A stretch of DNA of 28,121 nucleotides from IMG/VR virus record IMGVR_UViG_3300040959_000128, positions 1-28,121 of that record; one strand, written 5' to 3'. The DNA comes from a virus. Below the pieces are notes generated by a model. The model made no database searches and was not told the origin of the DNA. It was given only the letters and a program-made list of their open reading frames with translations. Position numbers and translations under genes: made by a program. Position 1 is the first letter of the stretch. The number at the start of each line of letters is the position of its first letter. Below, one piece after another: positions 1-9,674 of this stretch.

Positions 1-2394
1 CGAGATGCTAGATACGTCGAGCATAAATTTGAATGCCGTGCCACCCCCTGCGCCATTAGTCCCTGTGTACTCACCGCCGCCTTGGCTAACAGACCGCCCG
101 CCGCCGCCGCCGCCAGTGACGTAGATCTTGACCTTGGTGATCCCGGCGGGGCGGGTCCAAGTGCCAGACGATGTGAAAACCTGCACAGACTGCAAGCCAC
201 CGCCGCCAACACCAGTAAGCCCAGAACCATCTCCAGTAAACGCAGTAGCATTCACTGTGCCATTAACATCCAGCTTGCTGCTAGGCGAACTCGTCCCAAT
301 GCCCACGTTCCCGCTGCTGTCGATGCGCATGGCATTTGCAGGAACCCCATCCTTGACGGTCAGCCAGTTATTCCCGTTGTTGTTAAAGGTAAGATCGCCG
401 ATGGATGTTGTGGTTAGCTGATTGTAGCCGCCAGAAGAAGTCGATCTTATCCCACCAAAAACATCTAAGTCCGTGCTAGGCGAACTCGTCCCAATGCCCA
501 ACCGCTCAGCACTCGCATCCCAGAAAAACTTTGGCGTGGTGCCTGTGTCCTCGTAGAAGCTTATGTCGCCGTTGCTGTTAATCAACTGACGGAAAGCGCC
601 ATTTGTTTTAAGGTAAAGGTTTGTGGCATCATCCGTCCCAAGGATAGAATAAGTGCCAGCGGAAAGAGAAAAGGCTGATCCGTCTGTTCGCTCTACAGAA
701 ATAGTAGACCCTGTGCCAGTATTACTCACAGTCAGCCCATCGCTGGTCAAAGTACCCGTGACGTCTACGCCTGTGCTGTTCCATTTTAAAACACCACTGC
801 CACCTACGGCTAGATAAGAACTGCTCCCCGACAAGCCATTAATCCATGCGCCATTTGCGTAAGAACCATACGAAATGTCTGAAGTACCTGCATTAGAAGT
901 GCCTTGGACAATGTATCGGCTATCAGCCGTCACACCGCCTGTGATGTCTACGCCTGTGCTGGTGGTGGAGAGTTTGGATGCATTGTTGTAATAGATGTCT
1001 ACGCCAGCGCCATCCGTTGCGGTCAAGTAGTTTGCAGTCCATGCATCATTTGCAAAACTTAGATTGCTTGCACGGATAAGAAGATTACCAGTCCCTGCAT
1101 CATGAATAACACTTTTCGACCCATCATGATAAATCTGTAGGTCAGACCCAGCACCGAAGATGGCTTTGTCGTTGTCACCGAAAGACAAGTCACCAGTCAT
1201 GGTGCCGCCAGCAAAGGTCGGGCTGTCTGCCGTGCCAAGACCAAGGTTGGTTCGAGAAGCGGCAGCGTCAGCAACATCGGACAGGTTGTTCGAAACAAGC
1301 AGTGCGCCTGACAGAGAAGCATAGGCAGCAACCCAAACGCTTCCTTCATAGACCTTCATCACATCATCAGTCGTGTTGAAGTAAAGTGCACCAGTGATAA
1401 GAGGATCGCCATCATTGTCAGTCGTAGGGTCACTTGCCTTCTGACCAAGATAACGATCATCGAAGTTATCAAGTGCAGCCAATGCAGCATCAGCAGCAGT
1501 CTGAGCATTTGATGCCTGAGTGGTTGCTGTAGCGGCAGACGTTGAAGCAGAAGACGCAGAGGCCGCGGCGTTTGTTTCGCTAGTCGCCGCATTTGTTGCG
1601 GAGGTTGCAGCATTCGTTTCGCTCGTTGCTGCATTGCTGGCAGAGATAGCAGCAGCAGACTCAGATGCAGCAGCGTTGGTTTCCGAAGAAGCGGCAGCAG
1701 TTTCACTTGAAGCTGCATTTGTTTCAGAGGTCGCCGCGTTGGTTTCGCTCGTGGCAGCAGCCGTGGCAGAGGAAGCAGCATTGGTCTCAGAAGTGAAAGC
1801 ATTCGATTCAGAAGCAGCAGCCGCCGTTGCACTCGCCGCAGCGTTGGTGGCGTGAGTGCTGGCAGCAGCAACATCAGTTACCAGAGGGCCGACTTCAGCG
1901 TCACCAGTCGAGGCATTGAAGGCAAGAGTGTAACCCTTGCGGCTATCCAGAGAAGGCAGCGTGACAGATGCCGCAGTCTCATAATCATTCAGTTGCAGAG
2001 AGCGGCTGGCCCGGTCATCAACGTCAGCAATCAAACCAATGATGGTATCAAGCTGAGTGTTCAGTGCGGCCCGGTTGATGTCAGCACCAGCAGTGAAGTC
2101 AGTGGTGCGCTCAATCGGAATGTCGCGAACAATGGTGACAGTGCTGCCGCCAGAAGCGCCAGTTACTTGCTGAGTCTCACCCGGATCAGCAGTCACGAAC
2201 TGAATCGTGCCAGTTGAGCCGTCACCACCAGTTACCGAGTAATCAGTCGTGATCGTCTTCTCTACGCCATCGACGTATACCGTCAGATCGCCATCCTCAA
2301 AGAACTCAAACGGAACAGAGAAGGTCGTCTGAGTAACGCCTTCCGCCACCGAGTAGTTAATCCGAGGGTTATTGTTTGAGATGTCGATGGTCAT
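1..2394 (-). CDS. Tail fibre protein, T7 gp17-type N-terminus (C-terminal end cut by window edge)
   Basis: The frame is open from the ATG at 2394 to the left edge, giving 798 codons without a stop, so the C-terminus is missing. The first ~135 residues (starting MTIDISNNNPRINYSVAEG, then PFEFFEDGDLTVYVDG and VTIVRDIPIERTTDF) match the N-terminal tail-attachment domain of T7-like fibres. Next comes an Ala/Ser/Thr/Asn-rich stretch of repeats like TSETNAA (about 1500-1860), a likely trimeric coiled-coil shaft. Beta-type fibre repeats follow (GIGTSSPS...LDV twice), and the visible end is glycine-rich (about 60-125), as in receptor-binding tips. The start is preceded by AAGGTG. By family this is the host-recognition fibre attached to the tail tube; the receptor cannot be inferred. 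It is the last gene of the minus-strand late block and has its own promoter-like motif at 2443-2453. Confidence 0.9.
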   Translation of the reverse strand, partial: MTIDISNNNPRINYSVAEGVTQTTFSVPFEFFEDGDLTVYVDGVEKTITTDYSVTGGDGSTGTIQFVTADPGETQQVTGASGGSTVTIVRDIPIERTTDFTAGADINRAALNTQLDTIIGLIADVDDRASRSLQLNDYETAASVTLPSLDSRKGYTLAFNASTGDAEVGPLVTDVAAASTHATNAAASATAAAASESNAFTSETNAASSATAAATSETNAATSETNAASSETAAASSETNAAASESAAAISASNAATSETNAATSATNAATSETNAAASASSASTSAATATTQASNAQTAADAALAALDNFDDRYLGQKASDPTTDNDGDPLITGALYFNTTDDVMKVYEGSVWVAAYASLSGALLVSNNLSDVADAAASRTNLGLGTADSPTFAGGTMTGDLSFGDNDKAIFGAGSDLQIYHDGSKSVIHDAGTGNLLIRASNLSFANDAWTANYLTATDGAGVDIYYNNASKLSTTSTGVDITGGVTADSRYIVQGTSNAGTSDISYGSYANGAWINGLSGSSSYLAVGGSGVLKWNSTGVDVTGTLTSDGLTVSNTGTGSTISVERTDGSAFSLSAGTYSILGTDDATNLYLKTNGAFRQLINSNGDISFYEDTGTTPKFFWDASAERLGIGTSSPSTDLDVFGGIRSTSSGGYNQLTTTSIGDLTFNNNGNNWLTVKDGVPANAMRIDSSGNVGIGTSSPSSKLDVNGTVNATAFTGDGSGLTGVGGGGLQSVQVFTSSGTWTRPAGITKVKIYVTGGGGGGRSVSQGGGEYTGTNGAGGGTAFKFMLDVSSIS

Positions 2395-2408
2395 GCGTCA
2401 CCTTTGCT

Positions 2409-2432
2409 TCCTCTCTTGTTTCCCAGAGAGGA
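2409..2432 (-). promoter_or_regulatory. Hairpin in the leader of the tail fibre gene
   Basis: Perfect 8-bp inverted repeat TCCTCTCT/AGAGAGGA with an 8-base loop, 15 bases upstream of the fibre ATG and just downstream of the TTTGTGCGTTG motif. It has no U tract, so it is more likely a 5' leader stem-loop or mRNA stabiliser than a terminator. The function is inference. Confidence 0.45.
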
Positions 2433-2442
2433 CGCGTCACAG

Positions 2443-2453
2443 CAACGCACAAA
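2443..2453 (-). promoter_or_regulatory. Candidate late promoter core, copy D (TTTGTGCGTTG)
   Basis: TTTGTGCGTTG on the minus strand in the short gap between the gp16-like gene and the tail fibre, 49 bases upstream of the fibre ATG. It is one of four copies in the window, all on the minus strand and all ahead of late genes. Promoter function is inferred from position and recurrence. Confidence 0.55.
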
Positions 2454-2467
2454 GATACTAGGACAGA

Positions 2468-5400
2468 TTATCCGGCCCAAGCGCGCGTCAACTGATTTAC
2501 CTCGTCTTTGATAAACCAGAGCCGCATGAACGGTAGGTCTCTGAAGATGCGCCGCGCTCCTGCACCATACTCGCCGCTATACATCTCATAGAACCCCTCC
2601 CCAACGTCAGCAGCCCAAGAGGGACCAGCGCCAGCAAGGCCAGTGACCGCATCAAACAAACTGGTTCGTTGCGGAAACTTGGGAGAAATCAATCCGCCAG
2701 TAATGTTTGGACCACCAAGAGCAAGGGCAGTGTGCATCCCGGTGTAAAACAGATCGGAGTAGAGAGCGGCAACACCAGACATATCAAACGAGCGGGCAAA
2801 TCTGTCGCGCCAGTTCATGTCTTCCCAGATGTAATCCGGAGTGCGCATACCCACGACCATGTATCCAAGGCCAAGAGAAGCGGCCAAGCCAATCATCCGA
2901 TTCTTGATCTGTCCTTGAGCAAATGCACCCATCGTCCTGTTTACATTCGCCAGTGCGTAGTTAAAGAACTGGAAGGGAAGGCCAAGGAAACCGTTCTCAA
3001 TGCGGGCATAGCCGGGGGTCGATGCACTTTCCCTCATGCCAAACCGAGCGGCCACGCTCATTGGAATGTAGACCACACCATCAGTAATGATCGGTCGGTC
3101 GGCAGGAGTGCCTGACATAATGGTGTTCAGAACGCCAGTGTGAAGAGCAGAGCGGAATGCCTCGACGGCATCAGCGGAAATGGCTTGAGACTCACGGTGT
3201 GCCTGCATTGCCATTTCGTTGATGCGGTTCTCATAAGCAGCGATGTTCACACGTGACGGGCGAGACGCCTCAAGACCACGAAGAAGTGCATCAACATCAA
3301 GACCATCATGGACTTCCGGGCTGTGAAACATAGAGCGAGAAGCGGCATCATCCTCGCCATTCCGGCGAATGTATTCTTTCGCAACATTAAGCCACTCAGC
3401 ATAGGTATCAATCTGCCGTGCTGAATATCCACGAAGCCGACTGAACTCACGCCAATCTCCGCGCTCATGAGCAGCCCGCTCCGCAGCAGTCCAATCAGCC
3501 GGATTGCTGTCTTTCTCTTCCCTTGAGGTGATCTCCGACAGGTAGTCGAAAAGAGAACCAAGGTCGTCATCGCTGATGTCGCGAAGGTTGGGCCTCTCAA
3601 CAAACCCAAGGCTGTCGGCCGAATGCCGTGTGTGCGCAATCTCATGGTGCATTACGAAGTTTGCCCAAGACCGAGGCGTTGGGAATGCGTCATCAGGAAG
3701 AGGCGTGACGCCTTCGATTTTCGGATTGGCCCAAGGGCGCTGATTATACATCTCGCCTTCGATGTAATCCCGATCAAAGTAAATTGTGCCGCCGGGACCG
3801 TTTTCGTTGGGTCGATAGTAAGCAGGAATGTATCGGTTGCCACGGAACTTACCGACAGGCTCACCGCCCTCAACATACTCAACGATAGTAACCCGATTGT
3901 CATCGACAGTCGGCACTCGGTAGTTGTTCACCCAGTTTTCAGTGTTAGCCAGATGCAGCCCGTAGTTGGTAGTTTCAAACGGAGCGCTAGCAATCTCACG
4001 CGCCATCCGCTCGTCAATGCCGTGCTTCGCCAGCCAGATCGTGCTTTGCTCGTCAAGCTGACCCCGCGTCAACTTGATAGAGTAATCAATGATGGTGTGC
4101 GCATCGACGATGCCAGCGAAATTCTTGAGCATCACGGTTACTGGGCCAAGACCGTTCATTACAAAGAAGGCATTGCGCGCGTTGTTGATTAGTCCGTTGT
4201 TGGTAAAGTTGGTTTGCCCTTCGGACATCATGCGTAGATGGCTTGAGTTAAGAGTCAGTTCCGCTGCCTGCGCACCGCGCCGAGTCTCAGCAATGGACAT
4301 CTTCAAGGCATACTGATCCATCACGCCTTGCATACCGCGAATGATATGCTCCATGTCGTATTCCATGACGACACGGCCAAAGTCGGCAAACGCAGCGAAG
4401 CCAGACGACCCAAGGTAGTTCATCGACGCCAGTTCACGCAGGGTGTCTGCCGTTCTGTGGCTCCAAGAGTCAGGGTTGTGGCGAGTAGTGCCAGCAACCC
4501 GCTCGTAGAGAGCTATATAGTCCTTGTTCATCCGATTGATTTCACGCTGAGAGGCACCCTGCTCAATCATGTCAAGGCGCAGGTTTAGCCGGACATCATC
4601 GACTTCCATGCCAAACATGCGGGAGTATTCGTAGCGCGGCTCAATCCGGTTGGCATATGCCTTCATCACCGACATTACATCAGTGTGCATAAACTTGGTG
4701 ACGAGTCGGTTAGGAATATCCAACTCGCGACTGCGGAAGTGCTTAGAGCGACCATATCCAAACGTGGCCGACTCAATGCTGGTCGGATCGCGCTCACCAA
4801 GAATCTGGTCAATCGTTTGCGAGACTCGCTTCTCTATGTCAGCGCGGCGCGTAGACAAACGCACCTGCTCGAAGCGACCAGTTCTTTCATTGTATTCTCG
4901 AATAACCGGGTTGTTTGAATACCAGTCATACAGAATGCGAGAGAACTCTTCTCGGTTGTTGCGGATAGCCGCATGGTCCCAGAAACGCGGGTTGAACACG
5001 TCAGGGTTAGCGATGTCAGTCTCAGAGAAATCTGCAAGCGTTGCCCTTGTAAAGCGAAGGTTGCCCTCAAGCTCTTTAATCCGAGACTCGATTAGTGGGC
5101 GGGCGCGGGTATTCGCAGAATTAAGGCGAGTCTGAAGCTCCTCAATGCGAGTCTCCATCCGAGTGATTCGATTCTCAAGGCCAGCCCGCGTTCCAATCAA
5201 ACCAACCTCCTCCAAGCGCCCCTGCGCATCAAGGAAGTAATCATTCATGATGTTAACCGCTTCCTGTTCGCGCGGCGTCAGATTGGTATCACCTTGAATG
5301 CGCTTCTCGTTTACGCGCTCAAGCCATGCGCTGAAGGTGTCGTCAGAACGATTTACACGCCGAGCAAGATCGGTTGTCCTTGCCGCAGCGGCAGATGGAC

Positions 5401-6562
5401 CAATGCCAGTCTCTTCAGCCCAGAGGCGAGTGAAGCGATCATAAGACTGAATGACCCGCCCCATCGCAACCTGACTACGAATAAAGACAGTCGGAGGAGA
5501 TGCTTGACCAATAGAGTTCAGACCAAGGGCAATGCTGTGGTCGCCAAAGGAGCGGTAGAAGGTTTCCTTAACGGAGCTGCCCCATTGAGACTGAAGCGCT
5601 CGACGCATCGGAGTCGTCACAGCACGATAGAAGATGCTGTTGGTAAACATGTTAGGCAGAATGCCATATGGATCGTCAACACCACGGGCATTCATTTCTT
5701 CAATGGAGCGAAGGCCAGACTCATTCCTGTAGCGCTGCGCTTCTAATTGAATCTCCTGAGCCTGCTCACGAGCGGCTTGACCACCCGGCCCCTCTTCAGC
5801 GGTTTCCATGAGGCGGGATGCCCGAGCTTCTAGGGAAGAGATGTTGCGGCCCAACTCTTCATTAGACATAGCGCCAAACTCTCGCTCAGTGCGAGGTGCT
5901 GCATCCCGAATCTGCTGCGCCGACATGCCTTCAAGATTGCGTAGACGCTCCATTGCCTGAGAGACTTCGCCCATTCCCTGCTGAATGCGAGAGTAAGAAG
6001 CGTCGGCTATAGCGCGTGGGGCACTAAGGGCAGAGCCAACAACGCCACCAAAAAGCGCAGATGTCACAACGTTCATGGCGCTTTCTTCTACGGTCTGCAC
6101 CGGATCAAGCTGCATGACAGTGGCTTCGTATCCAGCCTCAACCATGCCAACGCCAAGAGCAGCTCGGCCAGCAGTTCGAAGAAGATTGCTACCCGGCCCT
6201 ATGGGAATTGCAATCAAGTTGATTGGGTCAAAGATGCCAGCAAGAAACTGGTTGCCAAGAGTGGCATCTGCAAGAACGCGCCTGCGCTCCATGCTTTCAT
6301 CAATACCTTGCATCAAGAAGGCACGATGCTCCGGGCTAGTCGCGCGATAGAGATCAGCAGAATACGGAATGTAGGAGTCAGGCAAATCAGTCAACGGATT
6401 ATATCCGGGCTGTCGATCTCTTCCAAAACGAGCAGCCTCAATGCCTCGCTGAATCAAAGGCTCAAGTCGATAGCCAACAGTTGCCTCGACCGCTTCATGA
6501 AACTCTGTCCTCGGACCTACAAAAGTGTTTTGCCGAGTTAGCGGAACATAGGGTTGGTTCAT
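2468..6562 (-). CDS. Large internal virion protein, gp16-like, with embedded HEXXH metallopeptidase-like segment
   Basis: This 1364-residue protein is the last internal virion gene before the fibre and is close in length to T7 gp16 (about 1318). By family it would be an ejected core protein that helps DNA cross the cell envelope. The N-terminal ~180 residues carry hydrophobic, Gly/Ala-rich stretches (around GIFDPINLIAIPIGPG and ALFGGVVGSAL). A helical middle part includes a coiled coil (NRITRMETRIEELQTRL). Residues ~880-1070 look like a zinc peptidase insert: a beta-like stretch (GGTIYFDRDYIEGE), then HEIAH at 973-977, with possible third ligands H980, E1010 or E1015. No lytic transglycosylase signature of the T7 gp16 N-terminus was seen. 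The start overlaps the upstream stop (ATGA). The internal virion role is well supported by order and length; peptidase activity is inference. Confidence 0.8.
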   Translation of the reverse strand: MNQPYVPLTRQNTFVGPRTEFHEAVEATVGYRLEPLIQRGIEAARFGRDRQPGYNPLTDLPDSYIPYSADLYRATSPEHRAFLMQGIDESMERRRVLADATLGNQFLAGIFDPINLIAIPIGPGSNLLRTAGRAALGVGMVEAGYEATVMQLDPVQTVEESAMNVVTSALFGGVVGSALSAPRAIADASYSRIQQGMGEVSQAMERLRNLEGMSAQQIRDAAPRTEREFGAMSNEELGRNISSLEARASRLMETAEEGPGGQAAREQAQEIQLEAQRYRNESGLRSIEEMNARGVDDPYGILPNMFTNSIFYRAVTTPMRRALQSQWGSSVKETFYRSFGDHSIALGLNSIGQASPPTVFIRSQVAMGRVIQSYDRFTRLWAEETGIGPSAAAARTTDLARRVNRSDDTFSAWLERVNEKRIQGDTNLTPREQEAVNIMNDYFLDAQGRLEEVGLIGTRAGLENRITRMETRIEELQTRLNSANTRARPLIESRIKELEGNLRFTRATLADFSETDIANPDVFNPRFWDHAAIRNNREEFSRILYDWYSNNPVIREYNERTGRFEQVRLSTRRADIEKRVSQTIDQILGERDPTSIESATFGYGRSKHFRSRELDIPNRLVTKFMHTDVMSVMKAYANRIEPRYEYSRMFGMEVDDVRLNLRLDMIEQGASQREINRMNKDYIALYERVAGTTRHNPDSWSHRTADTLRELASMNYLGSSGFAAFADFGRVVMEYDMEHIIRGMQGVMDQYALKMSIAETRRGAQAAELTLNSSHLRMMSEGQTNFTNNGLINNARNAFFVMNGLGPVTVMLKNFAGIVDAHTIIDYSIKLTRGQLDEQSTIWLAKHGIDERMAREIASAPFETTNYGLHLANTENWVNNYRVPTVDDNRVTIVEYVEGGEPVGKFRGNRYIPAYYRPNENGPGGTIYFDRDYIEGEMYNQRPWANPKIEGVTPLPDDAFPTPRSWANFVMHHEIAHTRHSADSLGFVERPNLRDISDDDLGSLFDYLSEITSREEKDSNPADWTAAERAAHERGDWREFSRLRGYSARQIDTYAEWLNVAKEYIRRNGEDDAASRSMFHSPEVHDGLDVDALLRGLEASRPSRVNIAAYENRINEMAMQAHRESQAISADAVEAFRSALHTGVLNTIMSGTPADRPIITDGVVYIPMSVAARFGMRESASTPGYARIENGFLGLPFQFFNYALANVNRTMGAFAQGQIKNRMIGLAASLGLGYMVVGMRTPDYIWEDMNWRDRFARSFDMSGVAALYSDLFYTGMHTALALGGPNITGGLISPKFPQRTSLFDAVTGLAGAGPSWAADVGEGFYEMYSGEYGAGARRIFRDLPFMRLWFIKDEVNQLTRAWAG

Positions 6563-9500
6563 GGCATAGCCTGTTCTGTTGCTGCTTGCACTCGATCTTC
6601 TAGAGTGGCCGCACGGCGCTCGACACCAGTAATTAGGCTCTGCTGATACCCAAGAACATAACGGCGGTATTCTCTGTCATTCACATCAATGATCAGTGGG
6701 CGCCTGCCCTCTTGGGTATTGCCCTCAAAGTCAGTGAACTGAAAGTCTTCCAGCACTCGGACAATCCCACCCTGTTCCGGCGGAAGTATCTGAATGACTT
6801 CATAGCGGACGTTGCCCGGAGAGTAAGCGCCAATCGGACGAAGGGCGTATCGGTTCTCTAGGTTTGCCGCATCAGCCAAGCCTTCGGTTCCAGTGCGCCC
6901 CAAAGAACCAAGAAGAATATCCGTCATGGTCAGATCAGTCATCGACGGATAGCCAAGGGTTGCACGGTAATCAGTTGCTTCGATTATTCGCTGTGTTGCG
7001 TATTGCTCAAAGACAGGAGCTAAGTTGCCAACAGCCATTGCAAGCGAAGCGGAGGTTCGAGTAGAGAGGCCAACGCCCTCAAATACAATGCCACCACCAT
7101 CTTGGAATACGCGATCAAACTGCTCGTTGATCCGGCGATCAAACTCAGCGCGGTCAATGTTGGGAACCAGAGAAAAGATAGCACGAGCAGCAGCAGTCAT
7201 GGCATTAGCCGCAGACGGCGGGGCAGCAGACATACCGGGAATGCTCATGACATACTCGGCAACAGTTCGGCTGTCACCATCTCCACCAAGGAACCGCTCA
7301 AACCTTTCGCGGAACTCAGATTGTTGCAGGAATCTGTTCCTCTGAATAAGCACCTCTTCAAGATTAGCAGACACCATTCCAGCGTCTGTCAAATAGTCCA
7401 ACGTTGCGATTGTGCCAGCACTCAGAGCGCCAGCAACCGCAGGAGAGGGAACCTCAACACCATTGATCACGGTGTTGCGCATGTTCGTCCAGTGCGTCAA
7501 AACCTCGTTGACGTAGCGGATGTCACCAGCAGCGACCCGGTTGAACTGATTCACCAAAGCCTCGGGCAGAACATTGAGTCGCGCCATAGAGGAGAACATG
7601 GGTTGCAGCGCCGGGTCAGCGATAGCTGCCGGATCAAGAAGAACTTGCTCAAGCGGCCTGCCGTTCAGCGCAGAGGCATAAGCATCCTCAATCATATCTT
7701 CAACAAGGGCGCGATCACTTGCGGAAGTTGAGTCGCCAGCACCAGCATCAATCAAGCTCATTCGAGTCTGACGCTCTCTGGCTTGCTCTGCTGCTTCAAT
7801 AGCGTTTCGAGCGGCAGCGCCTTGCTGGTTGTAGTAGGTCGTGATGTTTGCCGATCTGCCAGAGGCAACCTCAAGAGTGCTTGCTTGACCCAAGAGGTCT
7901 CGCTGATATTGGCTAAGGAATGCGCCGCCCTCTGCATCGGGATTGCGCATGTAAGCCAAGCCTTGCTCAATCTGCTGCCGACTTGGGCTGGTGCCGAAGA
8001 AAGCATTGATGAAGCCCTGAGCGCCAGCAAAGTTGGCGTTTGCAATCATACGGTTGCGGTCAGTCTCACCAAGGTCTTGAATGCTGCCAATGCCAGCAAT
8101 GATGCTTTGGACATCAGTCACAATGTTTTGGGGATTTGCACCAGCAATGCGATTGATGAACGGAATATATCCGTTAGCCTGAGAGATAGCCGCCGCTTCA
8201 TTCTGAGCCGCTATATAGTCACCAGCTTGATCAGCATAGTTGCTAATAAACGGAAAGAAGTCGTCAATTAAATCCTGATTGCCAGTTCCTTGGGACAGCC
8301 GAAACAAGCCACGAAGCGCTCCCTGAGAAGAGGCGGGTGCGAGACTTGCATTGCCAAAATTCACCGCACGCTCTAGCTGCTGAATGTCTTCGCCAGTGGC
8401 AAGTCCATTAACTGCTTCGAGATAAAGAGCGCGCGCCGTGCCTTGGATTGCATTGTCGCGAACAGACAGCGCATCAGTGGCAAGCGAGCCTCGCCCATTG
8501 GCAGCATATTCCCGAGCCTCTTCAGTAAAGAGTCGCCAGCCATTGATTGCAAAATCAACCGTTCCAGTAACAGAAACGCCTGCGCTTCTCTGTGCTTGAA
8601 AGACTGAAATCGCAGAAGCAGTAGCGGTGTCCGCGCTTTGCTCTAGACCAAATTCAATTTGAGCGGCAATGCGATCTGCCGCTTCAGCTTGCTGTCGCTC
8701 AACAACCTCAAGATAAGCAATCTGATCGCCAAACACGCCATCAGACATGCGCTCGAAATCGGCAAGCTCCTCGTAAGAAGCAGAAGCTATATATTCGCCA
8801 ATAGCCTCGTAACCCGGAGGAAGAAGGTTTCGATTCTGAGTGCCAATTGCATGTTGAATCATGCGGGCTTCGTCTGAGCTTGCAGCATTTGCCGCAGCGT
8901 AACGAACAAGGCCGCGAGCAGTTGCGGCGGCTACCTCTCGCCCCTGACCAGTAACGGCAAGGTCACTGAAGTTTGGGAGACCAGCGGCATTCCCCTCAGT
9001 GCTAATATTTCCAACTTCAGCAATAGTTGCGCTTACAACGGTATCGCCTTGAAGAACTGTCGGACCACCTTGAGCCACCGCAGACTCAATGCTGTTCAAG
9101 CCAGCATCAAATGCAGCGCGCTGAGCAGCCGCCGCAGCAGCCCGTTCACGACGAATCTGCGCAATGCCAAGGTTGGTTCTAGTCTGATTCAGATAGTGAG
9201 TGCCGAAGTTCTGGATGTAACCAGCCCATTCGCCCTGCGCCACGTTGGACATCTGAGCGATGTAGTCAGACATCGCCTCCTCATACATGCCCACTGCATT
9301 CGGATGGTTCTCAAACTCAACCGCCAGTTCGCGAGAGCGGCTCTGGATTTCTTCTTCCAAAGACTGAGTGTAGCGGCGGCGAATGATGTTCTGGTAGGCG
9401 TCAGTCGCAATCGAACCAAAGCTGGCATCCGCTTGGAATGCCTGCGGTGCGCCAGTGGTCGGATCAATCGTCAGGATCGCTTCAGGTGATGCAGCCTGCG

Positions 9501-9672
9501 CCCGCTCTTCACCAATTTGCTGTGCCTGTCGCGCGCCAGCCTCGAACAACATTTCAGCAATCTGATTAGCGCTGCTAGAGATTTGCTGACCGACGATGCG
9601 CCCGCCCTCAGAAGCACGGGCCACCCCGATGTTACCAATCTGGAAGCGGCGTTGTTCTCTGACGACAGGCAT
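6559..9672 (-). CDS. Internal virion protein, gp15-like
   Basis: A 1037-residue, Ala/Gln/Glu-rich, mostly helical protein between the small gp14-like gene and the large gp16-like gene, which is the T7 position of gp15 (747 residues there, so this one is longer). The N-terminus MPVVREQRRFQIGNIGVARA is followed by long helical segments (SANQIAEMLFEAGARQAQQIGEERAQ and RRERAAAAAAQRAAFDAGLNS regions). No catalytic motif was recognised. By analogy it forms part of the ejected core or periplasmic tunnel. AAGGTG precedes the ATG at 9672, and the stop overlaps the next start by four bases, implying translational coupling. The assignment rests mainly on synteny, length and composition. Confidence 0.7.
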   Translation of the reverse strand: MPVVREQRRFQIGNIGVARASEGGRIVGQQISSSANQIAEMLFEAGARQAQQIGEERAQAASPEAILTIDPTTGAPQAFQADASFGSIATDAYQNIIRRRYTQSLEEEIQSRSRELAVEFENHPNAVGMYEEAMSDYIAQMSNVAQGEWAGYIQNFGTHYLNQTRTNLGIAQIRRERAAAAAAQRAAFDAGLNSIESAVAQGGPTVLQGDTVVSATIAEVGNISTEGNAAGLPNFSDLAVTGQGREVAAATARGLVRYAAANAASSDEARMIQHAIGTQNRNLLPPGYEAIGEYIASASYEELADFERMSDGVFGDQIAYLEVVERQQAEAADRIAAQIEFGLEQSADTATASAISVFQAQRSAGVSVTGTVDFAINGWRLFTEEAREYAANGRGSLATDALSVRDNAIQGTARALYLEAVNGLATGEDIQQLERAVNFGNASLAPASSQGALRGLFRLSQGTGNQDLIDDFFPFISNYADQAGDYIAAQNEAAAISQANGYIPFINRIAGANPQNIVTDVQSIIAGIGSIQDLGETDRNRMIANANFAGAQGFINAFFGTSPSRQQIEQGLAYMRNPDAEGGAFLSQYQRDLLGQASTLEVASGRSANITTYYNQQGAAARNAIEAAEQARERQTRMSLIDAGAGDSTSASDRALVEDMIEDAYASALNGRPLEQVLLDPAAIADPALQPMFSSMARLNVLPEALVNQFNRVAAGDIRYVNEVLTHWTNMRNTVINGVEVPSPAVAGALSAGTIATLDYLTDAGMVSANLEEVLIQRNRFLQQSEFRERFERFLGGDGDSRTVAEYVMSIPGMSAAPPSAANAMTAAARAIFSLVPNIDRAEFDRRINEQFDRVFQDGGGIVFEGVGLSTRTSASLAMAVGNLAPVFEQYATQRIIEATDYRATLGYPSMTDLTMTDILLGSLGRTGTEGLADAANLENRYALRPIGAYSPGNVRYEVIQILPPEQGGIVRVLEDFQFTDFEGNTQEGRRPLIIDVNDREYRRYVLGYQQSLITGVERRAATLEDRVQAATEQAMP

Positions 9673-9674
9673 GA

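Noticed and set aside
1520-1855. Plus-strand alanine/valine-rich open frame
   Set aside because: It is the antisense of the repetitive TSETNAA coiled-coil part of the tail fibre; repeat composition keeps the opposite strand open.
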